NCBI GenBank assembly: GCA_965224845.1
Contig: CBDDAJ010000009.1
Location: forward strand, 62,001-126,000
Reading direction: 5' to 3'
Source of the DNA: Wocania_A sp965224845
GTDB lineage: Bacteria; Bacteroidota; Bacteroidia; Flavobacteriales; Flavobacteriaceae
Length of the DNA stretch: 64,000 nucleotides
The notes under the pieces were generated by a model. It was not told where the DNA came from and did no database searches. It was given only the letters and a program-made list of their open reading frames with translations. Within the stretch, counting starts at the first letter, position 1. The number at the start of each line of letters is the position of its first letter. This document shows, piece by piece, positions 8,488-18,000 of this stretch. Made by a program: the position numbers and the translations under genes.

Positions 8488-8813
8488 ATCTAAAAAAATA
8501 ATTTTAAACTAGAGCTAATATATTTATATTTTAGGATGCACCCTTTTAAAAATGTAGGTTTATTTAAAGAAATATCATATTCTTAATGCTTTAATTACAT
8601 CAGCAAAAAATATTTATGACTCAAACGTTTTCGACTGTTAATCTTATTTAAGCCCATAGCATTAATCGTTTCAAAGTCGTTATTGGTCGTGTAAACATCG
8701 TTATCTATATAATAAACTCTTTTTTTGCAGCAAAATTTCTTGTCTTTTTTCTATATTTATTTCTTAATCAATCTCACTCACGATAAAATAATAAGTAACA
8801 CATTTTTAGTTTC
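8488..8813. other. divergent intergenic region, no clear element
   Basis: A 326-base gap between the divergently transcribed gapN and the first DUF1080 gene, so it should contain both promoters. It is strongly AT-rich. I looked for TAnnTTTG on both strands and found no convincing full match, nor a clear palindrome or terminator. The short inverted stretch AAACGTTTTCGA near 8617 is too weak to call as an operator. Confidence 0.5.
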
Positions 8814-9563
8814 ATGAAGCAATTAATTTCAATTTTAGTGATTACCAGCATACTTTTTTCTTGTAAGCAAAATAAAAAGGTAGAACAAGAAGTAGCCGAA
8901 CAAAAAAGTGAAACGCAAGTAGACGAATGGATTTATCTTTTTGACGGCTCTAGTTTAGATGGCTGGCGAGCTTATAATAGCGATGTATTACCTTCTGGAT
9001 GGATTATAAAAGATGGCGAACTAACTTTTGATACAGAAAAGCGTTTAGAAGTCAATCGCAAAGGTGGTAAGGATATTATTTATGCCGCAGAAGAATTCGA
9101 CAATTTTGAACTGTATTGGGAATGGAAGATTCCTGAAGGCGGAAATAGTGGATTAATGTATCATGTACAAGAAGGTGACTGGCCACCGTATGAGGTGTCT
9201 CCAGAGTATCAAATGTTAGATGATTTAAAATGGGAAGAAATTAATAATGCTACCTTAGAAGAGTGGCAAAAAACAGGAGCCGACTACGCCATGTATATAC
9301 CAGATTTGAGTCAAAAAATAGTAAAACCAGCTATGGAGTGGAATACGTCTCGTATCCTCTTCACAGCAGAAAAAGTAGAGCATTGGCTAAATGGTAAAAA
9401 ATTACTTGAGTTTGTACCTTGGTCAGAAGATTGGGAAACTCGAAAGAAAACAGGTAAATGGAAAGATTTTCCAAAATATGGTACTTTTAAGTCTGGCTAC
9501 ATTGCGATTCAAGACCATGATAGCCCCTTATGGTTGAGAAACATAAAAATTAAAAAATTATAA
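8814..9563 (+). CDS. DUF1080 (3-keto-glycoside hydrolase/lyase-like) lipoprotein
   Basis: Predicted lipoprotein of 249 residues: a short signal with lipobox LFSC (Cys at about 17), an acidic spacer typical of surface or periplasmic Bacteroidota lipoproteins, then one DUF1080 domain (concanavalin-like jelly roll) from about residue 40. Family marks are YLFDGSSLDGWRAY, EIPEGGNSGLMYH-like WKIPEGGNSGLMYH and the C-terminal LRNIKIKKL. The family is annotated as 3-keto-disaccharide hydrolase; members cleave glycosides previously oxidised at C3. It is followed 16 bp later by a Gfo/Idh/MocA oxidoreductase that could supply the 3-keto substrate. The exact substrate is unknown. Confidence 0.85.
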   Translation: MKQLISILVITSILFSCKQNKKVEQEVAEQKSETQVDEWIYLFDGSSLDGWRAYNSDVLPSGWIIKDGELTFDTEKRLEVNRKGGKDIIYAAEEFDNFELYWEWKIPEGGNSGLMYHVQEGDWPPYEVSPEYQMLDDLKWEEINNATLEEWQKTGADYAMYIPDLSQKIVKPAMEWNTSRILFTAEKVEHWLNGKKLLEFVPWSEDWETRKKTGKWKDFPKYGTFKSGYIAIQDHDSPLWLRNIKIKKL

Positions 9564-9579
9564 CAGAACCAACACGAAA

Positions 9580-11013
9580 ATGAATAAAAGAGATTTTTTA
9601 AAAAAAAGTGGGCTAGGAGTTGCAGGGATTACATTAGCTCCATCGTTAATAATGTGTAAAGAAAAACCTGTAATAAAAACGCGTATTCGAACAGCACATA
9701 TTGGCGTAGGAAATATGGGAAATGAAGACCTTAAAGCTATTGCATCTCATCCTTTAGTAGATGTTACAGCTTTGTGCGATGTTGACTCAAATTATCTTAA
9801 TGAGGCTAAAAAGGCCTATCCAAATGCAAAGATTTTTTCCGATTATAGAGTTATGCTCAAAGAAATGGAAAATGATATTGATGCTGTTATTGTTTCAACT
9901 CCCGATCATACGCATGCTCCTGCATCTATTCTGGCTATGAATATGAACAAACCCGTGTATTGTCAAAAGCCATTAACACATTATGTTTCGGAGGCAAGAG
10001 TGATGAACAAACTTGCTAAAGAAAAAAATCTGGTGACTCAAATGGGAATTCAAGTGCACTCTTTTTATGATTATAAATTAGCAACATTATTAATTCAATC
10101 GGGAATTATAGGAAAGGTTCACACGGTTCATGCATGGTCACCAAAAAATTGGGGTTATGATGGTGTTGTACCTGAAGGTAGCGATGCAGTTCCTGAAACT
10201 TTAGATTGGAATCTTTGGTTGGGAACTTCGGCTAAGCGCCCGTATAAAGAAGGGGTGTATCATCCCGGGAACTGGCGTAAATTGATGGATTATGGCTGTG
10301 GAACCTTAGGAGATATGGGGGTACATATTTTTGATACACCTTATAACGCTTTAGAGCTCGATGTGCCTAAAACGATTAAAAATGAATGTAGGCAACCTAC
10401 TGGTTTTGGTTATCCAGAGAACAATGTAGTTACGTATGAGTTTCCGCAAACAAAACATACGGCTGAAACTTTAAAATGGATTTGGTATGATGGACCGGGA
10501 GCACCAAAAACACATGAAGATTTAATATTACCAGGTGCAAAAAAAGTAGAAGAGTCTGCTACTAAAGAGAAGTCTTTAGAAGATAAGATGTCTTTAGAAA
10601 CCAAAACGGCAGATGAAGGAGCTTTACCCGACCAAGGTGCGATGTTTGTTGGAGAAAAGGGGCGCTTACTTTTACCGCATTTTATGCAATTGCCTAAAAA
10701 GATCGTTGATGGCGCATATGTAGATATTTCATCAGAGATTACTGCTGTTGAAAAAGCCAATAATATGGGAAAACCTATTAGAAATTATGCATCAGAGGGA
10801 CCAAAACACTATCACCAGTTTATTGATGCCTGTTTAGGAAAAGGAACCTGTAGTGCTCCTTTTTCTTATGCATCCAGATTAACAGAAACCATACTTTTAG
10901 GTGTAATAGCTGGACGTTTTCCAAATAAAACATTGCACTGGGATAGTGTTAATGCCAAATTTTCAGAAGATGAAGCTAATCAATATTTAGAAGGAGAATA
11001 TCGCAAATTTTAG
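9580..11013 (+). CDS. Gfo/Idh/MocA family oxidoreductase, exported
   Basis: NAD(P)-dependent sugar oxidoreductase family, 477 residues. The N-terminus KRDFLKKSGLG plus a hydrophobic stretch resembles a twin-arginine signal with Lys-Arg, suggesting export of a folded, cofactor-loaded enzyme. The dinucleotide motif GVGNMG is at 42-47. The usual EKP motif is present as QKP (129-131), keeping the lysine, and the catalytic-histidine motif is DMGVH (His249). Coupled to the DUF1080 gene before it, it probably oxidises (or re-reduces) a sugar hydroxyl such as C3. Substrate and direction are not readable from the sequence. No terminator is evident after it; a good promoter follows at 11077. Confidence 0.87.
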   Translation: MNKRDFLKKSGLGVAGITLAPSLIMCKEKPVIKTRIRTAHIGVGNMGNEDLKAIASHPLVDVTALCDVDSNYLNEAKKAYPNAKIFSDYRVMLKEMENDIDAVIVSTPDHTHAPASILAMNMNKPVYCQKPLTHYVSEARVMNKLAKEKNLVTQMGIQVHSFYDYKLATLLIQSGIIGKVHTVHAWSPKNWGYDGVVPEGSDAVPETLDWNLWLGTSAKRPYKEGVYHPGNWRKLMDYGCGTLGDMGVHIFDTPYNALELDVPKTIKNECRQPTGFGYPENNVVTYEFPQTKHTAETLKWIWYDGPGAPKTHEDLILPGAKKVEESATKEKSLEDKMSLETKTADEGALPDQGAMFVGEKGRLLLPHFMQLPKKIVDGAYVDISSEITAVEKANNMGKPIRNYASEGPKHYHQFIDACLGKGTCSAPFSYASRLTETILLGVIAGRFPNKTLHWDSVNAKFSEDEANQYLEGEYRKF

Positions 11014-11076
11014 TTAAATTATTGAAAAATAGCTAGCTGTATTCTTATAGCAATCAAAACTTTTTAAAATAAAAAA

Positions 11077-11106
11077 TTGGATTTCAATCATAAATATGTA
11101 AATTTG
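11077..11106 (+). promoter_or_regulatory. Bacteroidota promoter of the second carbohydrate unit
   Basis: TTG at 11077-11079, a 19-nt spacer, and a perfect TAnnTTTG (TAAATTTG) at 11099-11106. It lies 31 bp upstream of the two-domain DUF1080 start. The 12-bp palindrome described next covers the expected transcription start. Confidence 0.7.
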
Positions 11107-11107
11107 C

Positions 11108-11119
11108 GTGTGCGCACAC
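11108..11119. promoter_or_regulatory. palindromic operator candidate at transcription start
   Basis: The sequence GTGTGCGCACAC is a perfect 12-bp palindrome one base after the -7 element. It is GC-rich in an AT-rich gap and sits where a repressor would block initiation. The cognate regulator is not in the window. Confidence 0.55.
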
Positions 11120-11136
11120 AATTTTAAAAATCACAC

Positions 11137-12543
11137 ATGAAACGATCACAACTTACCCCCCTTTTTTTAGCTGGTTTTCTTTTAATAAACCTAGTTAGTT
11201 TTATAGCCAATTCACAAACATCCAAAGATGGGTGGATTGCACTTTTTAATGGTAACGACTTAACAGGATGGAAACAATTAAATGGTACTGCTAAATATAA
11301 GGTTGAAAACAATGAAATAATTGGCATTACTAAAACCAAAACGCCTAATAGTTTTTTATGTACCGAAAAGAATTATGGTGATTTTATTTTAGAGTTCGAT
11401 GTTATGGTCGATCCTTCAATTAATTCTGGTGTTCAGTTTAGGTCTAATAGTTTTAAGGATTATAGAAATGGTCAGGTTCACGGCTATCAATTTGAATTAG
11501 ATCCCAGCGATCGCGCCTTTAGTGGAGGTATCTATGACGAAGGCAGAAGGGCTTGGATGTATCCATTGTCTTTAAATAAGAAAGGACGAAAGGCTTTTAA
11601 AAATGGTGTTTGGAATCGTTGTAGGATTGAAGCCATAGGCAATTCGATTAAAACATGGATAAATGGCGTGCAATGCTCAAACTTAATAGACGATTTAACA
11701 TCTTCAGGATTTATTGCATTACAGGTTCATGGTATTGGTTCGAATGAAAACCATGCGGGTAAAGAAATTAAATGGAAGAATATTAGAATTAAAACAAATA
11801 ATTTAGAAGCAGCGCGGTGGCCCTCAAACCCGGAAGTAAAGGAAATGAGCTATTTAGTTAATAGCCTTACTCAAAGTGAAATAGATAAAGGGTGGCGTTT
11901 ACTATGGGATGGTAAAACAAGCAAAGGATGGCGCGGAGCAAAGCTGGATCATTTTCCAAAATCAGGTTGGGATATTAAAGATAATATGCTAACTATTTTA
12001 GCAAGTGATGGCGCGGAATCTACAGGCCCTGGTGATATTATTACAGAAAAGGTTTTTAGCAGTTTTGAATTAGAGTTAGAATTTAAAATTACCAAAGGCG
12101 CAAATAGTGGTATTAAATATTTTGTCGATGCTGAACTTAATAAAGGATCTGGTTCTGCCATTGGCTGTGAGTTTCAAATTTTAGACGATAAAAACCATCC
12201 TGATGCCAAGGCAGGTATTAATGGAAATAGAACTGTTGGGTCGCTTTACGATTTAATTAAAGCTGAAAACCTTTCAATCCCTGGAAGAGGAAAACAATTT
12301 AAAGGTATTGGTAACTGGAATAAAGCGAGAATCGTAGTTAAGGGCCCCCATGTAGAACATTGGTTAAATAATGAAAAAGTGATAGAATATGATAGGTCTT
12401 CACAAATGTTTAGAGCTCTTGTAGCTTATAGTAAATATAAAAAATGGCCTAAGTTTGGGCAATGGGCTAGCGGTCATATTTTACTTCAAGACCATGGTGA
12501 TACAGTGCATTATAGAAGTATAAAAATTAGAGAGTTCGATTAA
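11137..12543 (+). CDS. tandem two-domain DUF1080 protein, secreted
   Basis: Secreted protein of 468 residues with an N-terminal signal peptide (hydrophobic core in about the first 28 residues) and two consecutive DUF1080 jelly-roll domains. Domain 1 runs from about 30 to 230 and begins with IALFNGNDLTGWKQL; domain 2 runs from about 245 to the end and begins with RLLWDGKTSKGWRGA. Each ends with an expected closing strand (KNIRIK and RSIKIREFD). The two domains are diverged, so they may bind different parts of a glycan or one may be non-catalytic. It is the first gene after the 11077 promoter and lies 16 bp before a second oxidoreductase, repeating the DUF1080-oxidoreductase pairing seen upstream. 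Confidence 0.87.
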   Translation: MKRSQLTPLFLAGFLLINLVSFIANSQTSKDGWIALFNGNDLTGWKQLNGTAKYKVENNEIIGITKTKTPNSFLCTEKNYGDFILEFDVMVDPSINSGVQFRSNSFKDYRNGQVHGYQFELDPSDRAFSGGIYDEGRRAWMYPLSLNKKGRKAFKNGVWNRCRIEAIGNSIKTWINGVQCSNLIDDLTSSGFIALQVHGIGSNENHAGKEIKWKNIRIKTNNLEAARWPSNPEVKEMSYLVNSLTQSEIDKGWRLLWDGKTSKGWRGAKLDHFPKSGWDIKDNMLTILASDGAESTGPGDIITEKVFSSFELELEFKITKGANSGIKYFVDAELNKGSGSAIGCEFQILDDKNHPDAKAGINGNRTVGSLYDLIKAENLSIPGRGKQFKGIGNWNKARIVVKGPHVEHWLNNEKVIEYDRSSQMFRALVAYSKYKKWPKFGQWASGHILLQDHGDTVHYRSIKIREFD

Positions 12544-12559
12544 AAAAACAATTTATGAT

Positions 12560-13897
12560 ATGAGTTCAAATAGAAGAGATTTTATAAAAAAAGCAACTGC
12601 AGGAGCTGTTGGTGTTGCATTTACTGGAGGTTTAACAAGTCTTTCTGCTCAAAGCTATTCCAGGATTTTGGGAGCTAACGACCATGTAAATTGTGCTGTA
12701 ATTGGTGTGCGAAGCAGAGGCAAAGCTCATGTTATAGCGATTCACCAGGATTTAAATGCTAAGGTGCTTTATAGTTGTGATGTGGATGATACAATTATAG
12801 AAGAACACAATGTTTGGTGTAAAAAAAATATAGGCTATGTGCCTAAAGTAGAAAAGGATTTTCGTAAAATCTTAGAAGATAAAAATGTCGATGCCGTTTT
12901 TATAGCGACTCCAGAACATTGGCATGCCCCAATGGCTATATTGGCATTGCAAGCAGGTAAGCATGTTTATGTAGAGAAACCATGTAGTCATAACCCTTAT
13001 GAAAATAACCTTTTAGTTGCTGCGCAAAAAAAGTATGGTAAAAAAGTGCAAATGGGAAACCAGCAACGTTCGGCCCAAACATCTATTAATGCTATAAAAG
13101 ATATAAAAGCAGGAATTATTGGAAACGTTTATAAAGGGGAAGCTTATTACTCAAATAATAGAGGTTCTATAGGTATTGGAAATAAAATTGATGTTCCAAA
13201 AGTATTAGATTGGGAGCTATGGCAAGGACCAGCTCCAAGAGAAGACTATAAAGATAATATTCATCCATATAATTGGCATTGGTTTCGTAGCTGGGGAACA
13301 GGAGAAATTCACAATAACGGGACCCACGAAATCGATATTTGCCGATGGGCATTAGGGGTTAATCTACCCGAGAGTGTTACTTCTTTTGGTGGCAAATATA
13401 CTTATAAAGATGATTGGGAATTTGTAGATAACCAACAAGTAACCTACAAGTTTGCTGATGATAAATTCATCACTTGGACAGGGCATAGTAGGGGGATAAT
13501 GAAACCAAAAAGACCGGGAAGAGGAATTACTATTTATGGTAGTAAAGGATCTATTCAATTAGATCGTAATTTTTATAAACTCTTTGATTTACAAGGAAAT
13601 CCTATAAAAGAAGAATTAGAAAAATCGGCAAGTGCCACAACCAATACAAGAGGGATTGGAGGGCTAGATGTTAATCATGTTGGTAATTTTTTTGATGCCA
13701 TACGAAAAGATAAAAGTCTAAACTCCGATATTCAGGATGCTAGTATTTCTACAATGCTCTGCCATCTTGGTAATATGGCACAAGATGCCGGAGAGACTTT
13801 AAAAATAGACCGTATAACTGGTAAAGTTCTTAATAATGAAAAGGCCATGAAAAACTGGAAAAGAGAATATCAATCTGGATGGGAGCCTAAATTATAA
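12560..13897 (+). CDS. Gfo/Idh/MocA family oxidoreductase with Tat signal
   Basis: Sugar oxidoreductase family protein of 445 residues. It has a clear twin-arginine signal, NRRDFIKKATAGAVGVAF, with the Arg pair at 5-6, so it is probably exported folded with bound NAD(P). The EKP motif is intact at 139-141 (VYVEKPCSHNP), and the catalytic His lies in IHNNGTHEIDI. It differs from the oxidoreductase at 9580, which has QKP, so the two probably handle different substrates or opposite half-reactions. It follows the two-domain DUF1080 gene by 16 bp and precedes a GH20 gene by 74 bp. Substrate unknown. Confidence 0.88.
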   Translation: MSSNRRDFIKKATAGAVGVAFTGGLTSLSAQSYSRILGANDHVNCAVIGVRSRGKAHVIAIHQDLNAKVLYSCDVDDTIIEEHNVWCKKNIGYVPKVEKDFRKILEDKNVDAVFIATPEHWHAPMAILALQAGKHVYVEKPCSHNPYENNLLVAAQKKYGKKVQMGNQQRSAQTSINAIKDIKAGIIGNVYKGEAYYSNNRGSIGIGNKIDVPKVLDWELWQGPAPREDYKDNIHPYNWHWFRSWGTGEIHNNGTHEIDICRWALGVNLPESVTSFGGKYTYKDDWEFVDNQQVTYKFADDKFITWTGHSRGIMKPKRPGRGITIYGSKGSIQLDRNFYKLFDLQGNPIKEELEKSASATTNTRGIGGLDVNHVGNFFDAIRKDKSLNSDIQDASISTMLCHLGNMAQDAGETLKIDRITGKVLNNEKAMKNWKREYQSGWEPKL

Positions 13898-13971
13898 TTA
13901 GGTAAAGAGGTCGTTAAACGGTATAGCTGTTTAGATGCAGTGAGTTATAAAATATTCAGTAATTAAACGAA

Positions 13972-15651
13972 ATGGTATCTTTTAAAAAAAGCTTTTATGT
14001 ATTAATACTATTCGCATCATTCGCATCTTTAATTTTTTTTAGTTGTCAGAAGCCAATTAAAAATACCATAAGCATGTGTTCTATTGTTCCACTTCCAGAA
14101 ACTTTAGAAATAAAAGACGGGAGGTTCAATTTAAATAGTGAAACAAAATTAGTTTTTTTAAATAACCCAAGTAAGTTAAAAAAATGTAGTGTAGTATTTA
14201 GAGAATTAATTCAACAAAAATTAGGATTTGACCTAAAGGTCGAAACAGTACAAAAGCCAAATAAAAACTGTGTTTTTATAGAAACAGATTCAGGTTTATC
14301 TAATGAAGAATCATATAAGTTAATTGTTACTAATAGTTCAGTTCATCTCACAGGAGGCTCAGAAAAAGGTGTTTTTAATGGCTTACAGTCCTTAAGACAA
14401 TTACTTAAGCTTGATGTTTTACAGGGGGAAGAAAAAAATAAAGGAATAGATATTCCAAACCTTGAGGTTATAGATACTCCTCGTTATGCATGGAGAGGTA
14501 TTATGGTTGATGAATCTCGACATTTTTTTGGAAAAGAAAAAATCAAACAACTTTTGGAGTTAATGGCTCTTCAAAAGCTAAACAAATTTCACTGGCATCT
14601 TACGGATGCACCAGGATGGCGTATCGCTATTAAGCAATACCCAAAACTTACCAGTATAGGAGCATTGGGAAATTATAGTAACCCGAATGCAGCTCCACAA
14701 TTTTACACACAAGACGATATAAAAGAGGTTGTTAAATTTGCGTCTCAAAGGAACATTGAAATTATCCCAGAAATTGATATGCCCGGACATGCTTCAGCAG
14801 CTATTAGAGCTTACCCGGAACTTTCAGGTGGAGGTACTAAAAAACATCCTCATTTTACGTTTCATCCCGCGCGTACATCAACTTATCGTTTCTTAACTAA
14901 CGTTCTAAAAGAAGTCGCTGCTTTGTTTCCTTCAAAATACATTCATATTGGAGCAGATGAAGTAAGTTTTGGAAATCAGCACTGGGCAAAAGACAAAGAG
15001 GTTATTGCTTTAATGAAAAAAGAAAATTTAGAACATGTAAAAGACGTAGAAACGTATTTTATTAATCGAATAAGAGACTCAGTAATTTCCTTAAAAAAGG
15101 AAATTATAGGTTGGGATGAAGTTGTTGAAAACAATATGGCTAATGAAAATACAGTAGCGATGTGGTGGAGACATGATAAGCCTGAAGTTTTAGAAAAAGG
15201 CTTATCTAACAATTACAGCATGATATTATGCCCAAGAAAACCTTTGTATTTTGATTTTGTTCAAGATGATACACACAAGGTTGGTAGAAGATGGGATGGT
15301 TTTGGATCCCTTAATGACACTTATATTTTTCCAGATGCTTTGGGAAATATAGATGTTACTAATCCAAAGATTTTAGGAATTCAAGCTAATTTATGGACCG
15401 AACAGATTAATACCGAAAAAAGGTTTGATTTTATGTTGTATACCAGAATGTCTGCATTGGCAGAGGCTGCCTGGACAGTTAAGGATAACAAGTCTTTTAA
15501 AAGTTTTGAAAAACGCCTGAAAGATATCTTTAATATATACAGGCTAGAAAATGTTTATTATTTTGATTATTTCTCACCGCTTAGCACGAAAGAACCAGGA
15601 GAGGTTTTAAAACCTAAATGGACTCAAAACTTTAGCAGTTTTAAAAATTGA
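13972..15651 (+). CDS. GH20 beta-N-acetylhexosaminidase lipoprotein
   Basis: Removes terminal beta-linked GlcNAc or GalNAc from glycans by substrate-assisted catalysis. The 559-residue lipoprotein has lipobox FFSC near residue 25, an N-terminal GH20b-type domain to about 165, then the catalytic barrel. Barrel hallmarks are RGIMVDESRHF, NKFHWHLTDAPGWR, IIPEIDMPGHASA and the catalytic pair Asp329-Glu330 in HIGADEV. The late WTE motif (LWTEQIN) is present. Its place beside DUF1080 and oxidoreductase genes suggests that the cluster handles an amino-sugar-containing glycan, such as chitin fragments or glycoprotein glycans. That substrate is inference. Confidence 0.93.
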   Translation: MVSFKKSFYVLILFASFASLIFFSCQKPIKNTISMCSIVPLPETLEIKDGRFNLNSETKLVFLNNPSKLKKCSVVFRELIQQKLGFDLKVETVQKPNKNCVFIETDSGLSNEESYKLIVTNSSVHLTGGSEKGVFNGLQSLRQLLKLDVLQGEEKNKGIDIPNLEVIDTPRYAWRGIMVDESRHFFGKEKIKQLLELMALQKLNKFHWHLTDAPGWRIAIKQYPKLTSIGALGNYSNPNAAPQFYTQDDIKEVVKFASQRNIEIIPEIDMPGHASAAIRAYPELSGGGTKKHPHFTFHPARTSTYRFLTNVLKEVAALFPSKYIHIGADEVSFGNQHWAKDKEVIALMKKENLEHVKDVETYFINRIRDSVISLKKEIIGWDEVVENNMANENTVAMWWRHDKPEVLEKGLSNNYSMILCPRKPLYFDFVQDDTHKVGRRWDGFGSLNDTYIFPDALGNIDVTNPKILGIQANLWTEQINTEKRFDFMLYTRMSALAEAAWTVKDNKSFKSFEKRLKDIFNIYRLENVYYFDYFSPLSTKEPGEVLKPKWTQNFSSFKN

Positions 15652-15715
15652 AGTCCCTGTCCTAATTTTAAATCACTTTTTTCTATATCTTCGAAAGCGA
15701 TATTATTAATAGTTT

Positions 15716-17983
15716 ATGCGCAATTCAACCCCCATAAAGTTAAAGTATACTGTATATTTTTTATTAACATTCTTACTAATAATCACTGGATGTAACCCTG
15801 TGTCTTATAACGAGCCTAAAGTCTCTTTAGACCAATACCAAATTGAAGATGGGTTTAAGCTACAAGCAGTCGCTTCAGAGCCATTTATTGAAGCGCCAGT
15901 TGCAATGGATTTCGATAATAGGGGTCGAATTTGGGTGGTGGAAATGAAAGGGTACATGCGAAACCTTGAAGGAACGGGACAAGAGATGCCTAACGGTACA
16001 ATTACAATTCTAGAAGATTTAGATAATGATGGAATTACCGACCATTCAAAAGTATTTATTGATAGTTTGGTGCTTCCAAGAGCCATTGCTCATGTTTATG
16101 GAGGCTTATTGTATGCAGAACCGCCTAACCTTTGGTTTGTAAATATAAAAAACGACAAGCCTGTAAATAAAGTTTTAGTCGATTCTTTATATTCTGATGG
16201 GGGAAATGTAGAACATCAACCCAATGGATTAATGATGCATATTGATAATTGGATTTATAGTGCCAAATCAAATTTTCGCTATCAAATTAAAAACGGAAAG
16301 TGGGTTAAAGAACCTACCTCATTTCGCGGTCAATGGGGAATAACTAAAGATGATTTTGGAAGATTATACTACAATAATAACTCCACCCAGCTAATAGGAG
16401 ATTATGTTCTGCCTAACATTTCTATTAAAAATCCGTATTATAAGCCTAGTGCTATATTAAATAAAATTTTAACTCCAGACCAAAGAGTGTATCCTTTGCA
16501 CGCCACTTCTGTAAACAGAGGTTATCAAAAAGGCGTTTTAGATAAGGATAGTCTTTTAATTAATGTTACTTCAGCATGTGGCCCAATGGTTTACAGAGGC
16601 GATCAATTTCCGGTTGGATATTATGAAAATGCCTTTGTTTGTGCTCCGGAAGCAAACCTTGTTAAACGAAACGTTTTAACAATAAAAAACAATAAAGTAA
16701 CGGCTAAACAGGCTATAGATAAAAAAGAGTTTATCGCCTCTACTGATGAGGGCTTCCGGCCTGTAAATCTATTTAACGGGCCAGATGGTAATATGTATAT
16801 TGTAGATATGCACAGAGGAATAATACAAGATAAGGCTTTTTTAACGCCGTATTTACAAAAACACTACGCAAAAAAAAAGTTAGACACTATTATAGGAATG
16901 GGGAGGGTTTTAAAAGTAAGTCATAATAAACGAAGCTCTGATAAAACCATAAAAATTGAAAAACTAAATGATAAAGAGCTAGTAGATTTGTTATATAGCG
17001 GCAATGGCTGGCAAAGGGATAGAGCACAACAAATGCTTGTTTTTAAAAAGAATCAAGCTGTTGTTCCTCTTTTAAAAAAAATGGCTGCTAATGATACGAA
17101 ACCCATTTCTCAAATCCATGCCCTATATACTTTAAAGGGGCTAGGTGCGCTTAATTATAAACTACTTGAAAGGATACTTTCTTCAAATAGTAAAAGCGAC
17201 GTAAAAAGACACGCCATAATTTTATTGGAGCCATTTGCTTCTATAAACAACTTAGATTCGACATATGCACTTATAAATAAACTACTTCAAAAGAATGAAG
17301 AAGAAATGGATTTGTATATAGCAGCAGCTTTAGGCAAATGGATAGAGGTTTCGCCTGAAAAGTTATTTCCATTGGTATTAAAACTATCAAATACATACAA
17401 AAGCAATAAAGCATATCAAGAAGCGATTATAAATAGTTTAAGAGGTACTGAGGAGGCATTTTTAATTTTCGCGAATCAAATTGAAGGTGGTTTTACAGAA
17501 TCCATTTTATCTGAATTGTTAAACCAAACGGTAGACCATAAAAACAAAAATGTAAAGAATTTTATATACACGAAAACATCAGTAGGAACAGATTCCAGAA
17601 CAGCTGGATTCAAATTATTTAGGAATACTTGCGCTGTATGCCATGGGGTTGATGGTGATGGAATAGATGGTTTAGCACCACCGTTAAAAAATTCAGAATA
17701 TGTTAAAGGCTCTAATGAAACGCTAGCTTTAGTTATTTTGCATGGTTTATCTGGGCCAATTCATGTAAACGGTAAATTGTACGATACAAATATTGTTATG
17801 CCAGGGTTAGTGAATAATCCAGAGTTTACAGACAAAGATTTACAGGACATTATTAGCTATTTAAATAATGCTTTTACAAATAAATCTGAAAATATAAGTA
17901 TTGAAAAAATAAAACGGTTAAGAGACAAGAAGCCAGCTAGTGGTAGTACTTTTAGCGAAAAAGAATTACTTGAGTTAAAGTAA
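15716..17983 (+). CDS. propeller/HEAT/cytochrome c lipoprotein (PVC-type membrane-bound dehydrogenase)
   Basis: A 755-residue lipoprotein (lipobox ITGC near residue 26) with three parts. Residues about 40-400 look like the sugar-dehydrogenase-like beta-propeller of the PVC-type heme-binding/membrane-bound dehydrogenase family (PVAMDFDNRGRIWVVEM, GPDGNMYIVDMHRG). A helical HEAT-like stretch spans about 430-600. The C-terminus is a class I cytochrome c with heme motif CAVCH (639-643) and a likely Met ligand in IVMPG near 697. The propeller may oxidise a sugar and pass electrons to the heme, giving the cluster a respiratory electron sink. It ends 17 bp from the convergent ilvA. Activity is inferred from family, not known. 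Confidence 0.82.
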   Translation: MRNSTPIKLKYTVYFLLTFLLIITGCNPVSYNEPKVSLDQYQIEDGFKLQAVASEPFIEAPVAMDFDNRGRIWVVEMKGYMRNLEGTGQEMPNGTITILEDLDNDGITDHSKVFIDSLVLPRAIAHVYGGLLYAEPPNLWFVNIKNDKPVNKVLVDSLYSDGGNVEHQPNGLMMHIDNWIYSAKSNFRYQIKNGKWVKEPTSFRGQWGITKDDFGRLYYNNNSTQLIGDYVLPNISIKNPYYKPSAILNKILTPDQRVYPLHATSVNRGYQKGVLDKDSLLINVTSACGPMVYRGDQFPVGYYENAFVCAPEANLVKRNVLTIKNNKVTAKQAIDKKEFIASTDEGFRPVNLFNGPDGNMYIVDMHRGIIQDKAFLTPYLQKHYAKKKLDTIIGMGRVLKVSHNKRSSDKTIKIEKLNDKELVDLLYSGNGWQRDRAQQMLVFKKNQAVVPLLKKMAANDTKPISQIHALYTLKGLGALNYKLLERILSSNSKSDVKRHAIILLEPFASINNLDSTYALINKLLQKNEEEMDLYIAAALGKWIEVSPEKLFPLVLKLSNTYKSNKAYQEAIINSLRGTEEAFLIFANQIEGGFTESILSELLNQTVDHKNKNVKNFIYTKTSVGTDSRTAGFKLFRNTCAVCHGVDGDGIDGLAPPLKNSEYVKGSNETLALVILHGLSGPIHVNGKLYDTNIVMPGLVNNPEFTDKDLQDIISYLNNAFTNKSENISIEKIKRLRDKKPASGSTFSEKELLELK

Positions 17984-18000
17984 TGTGTTAAAAACAAAAA

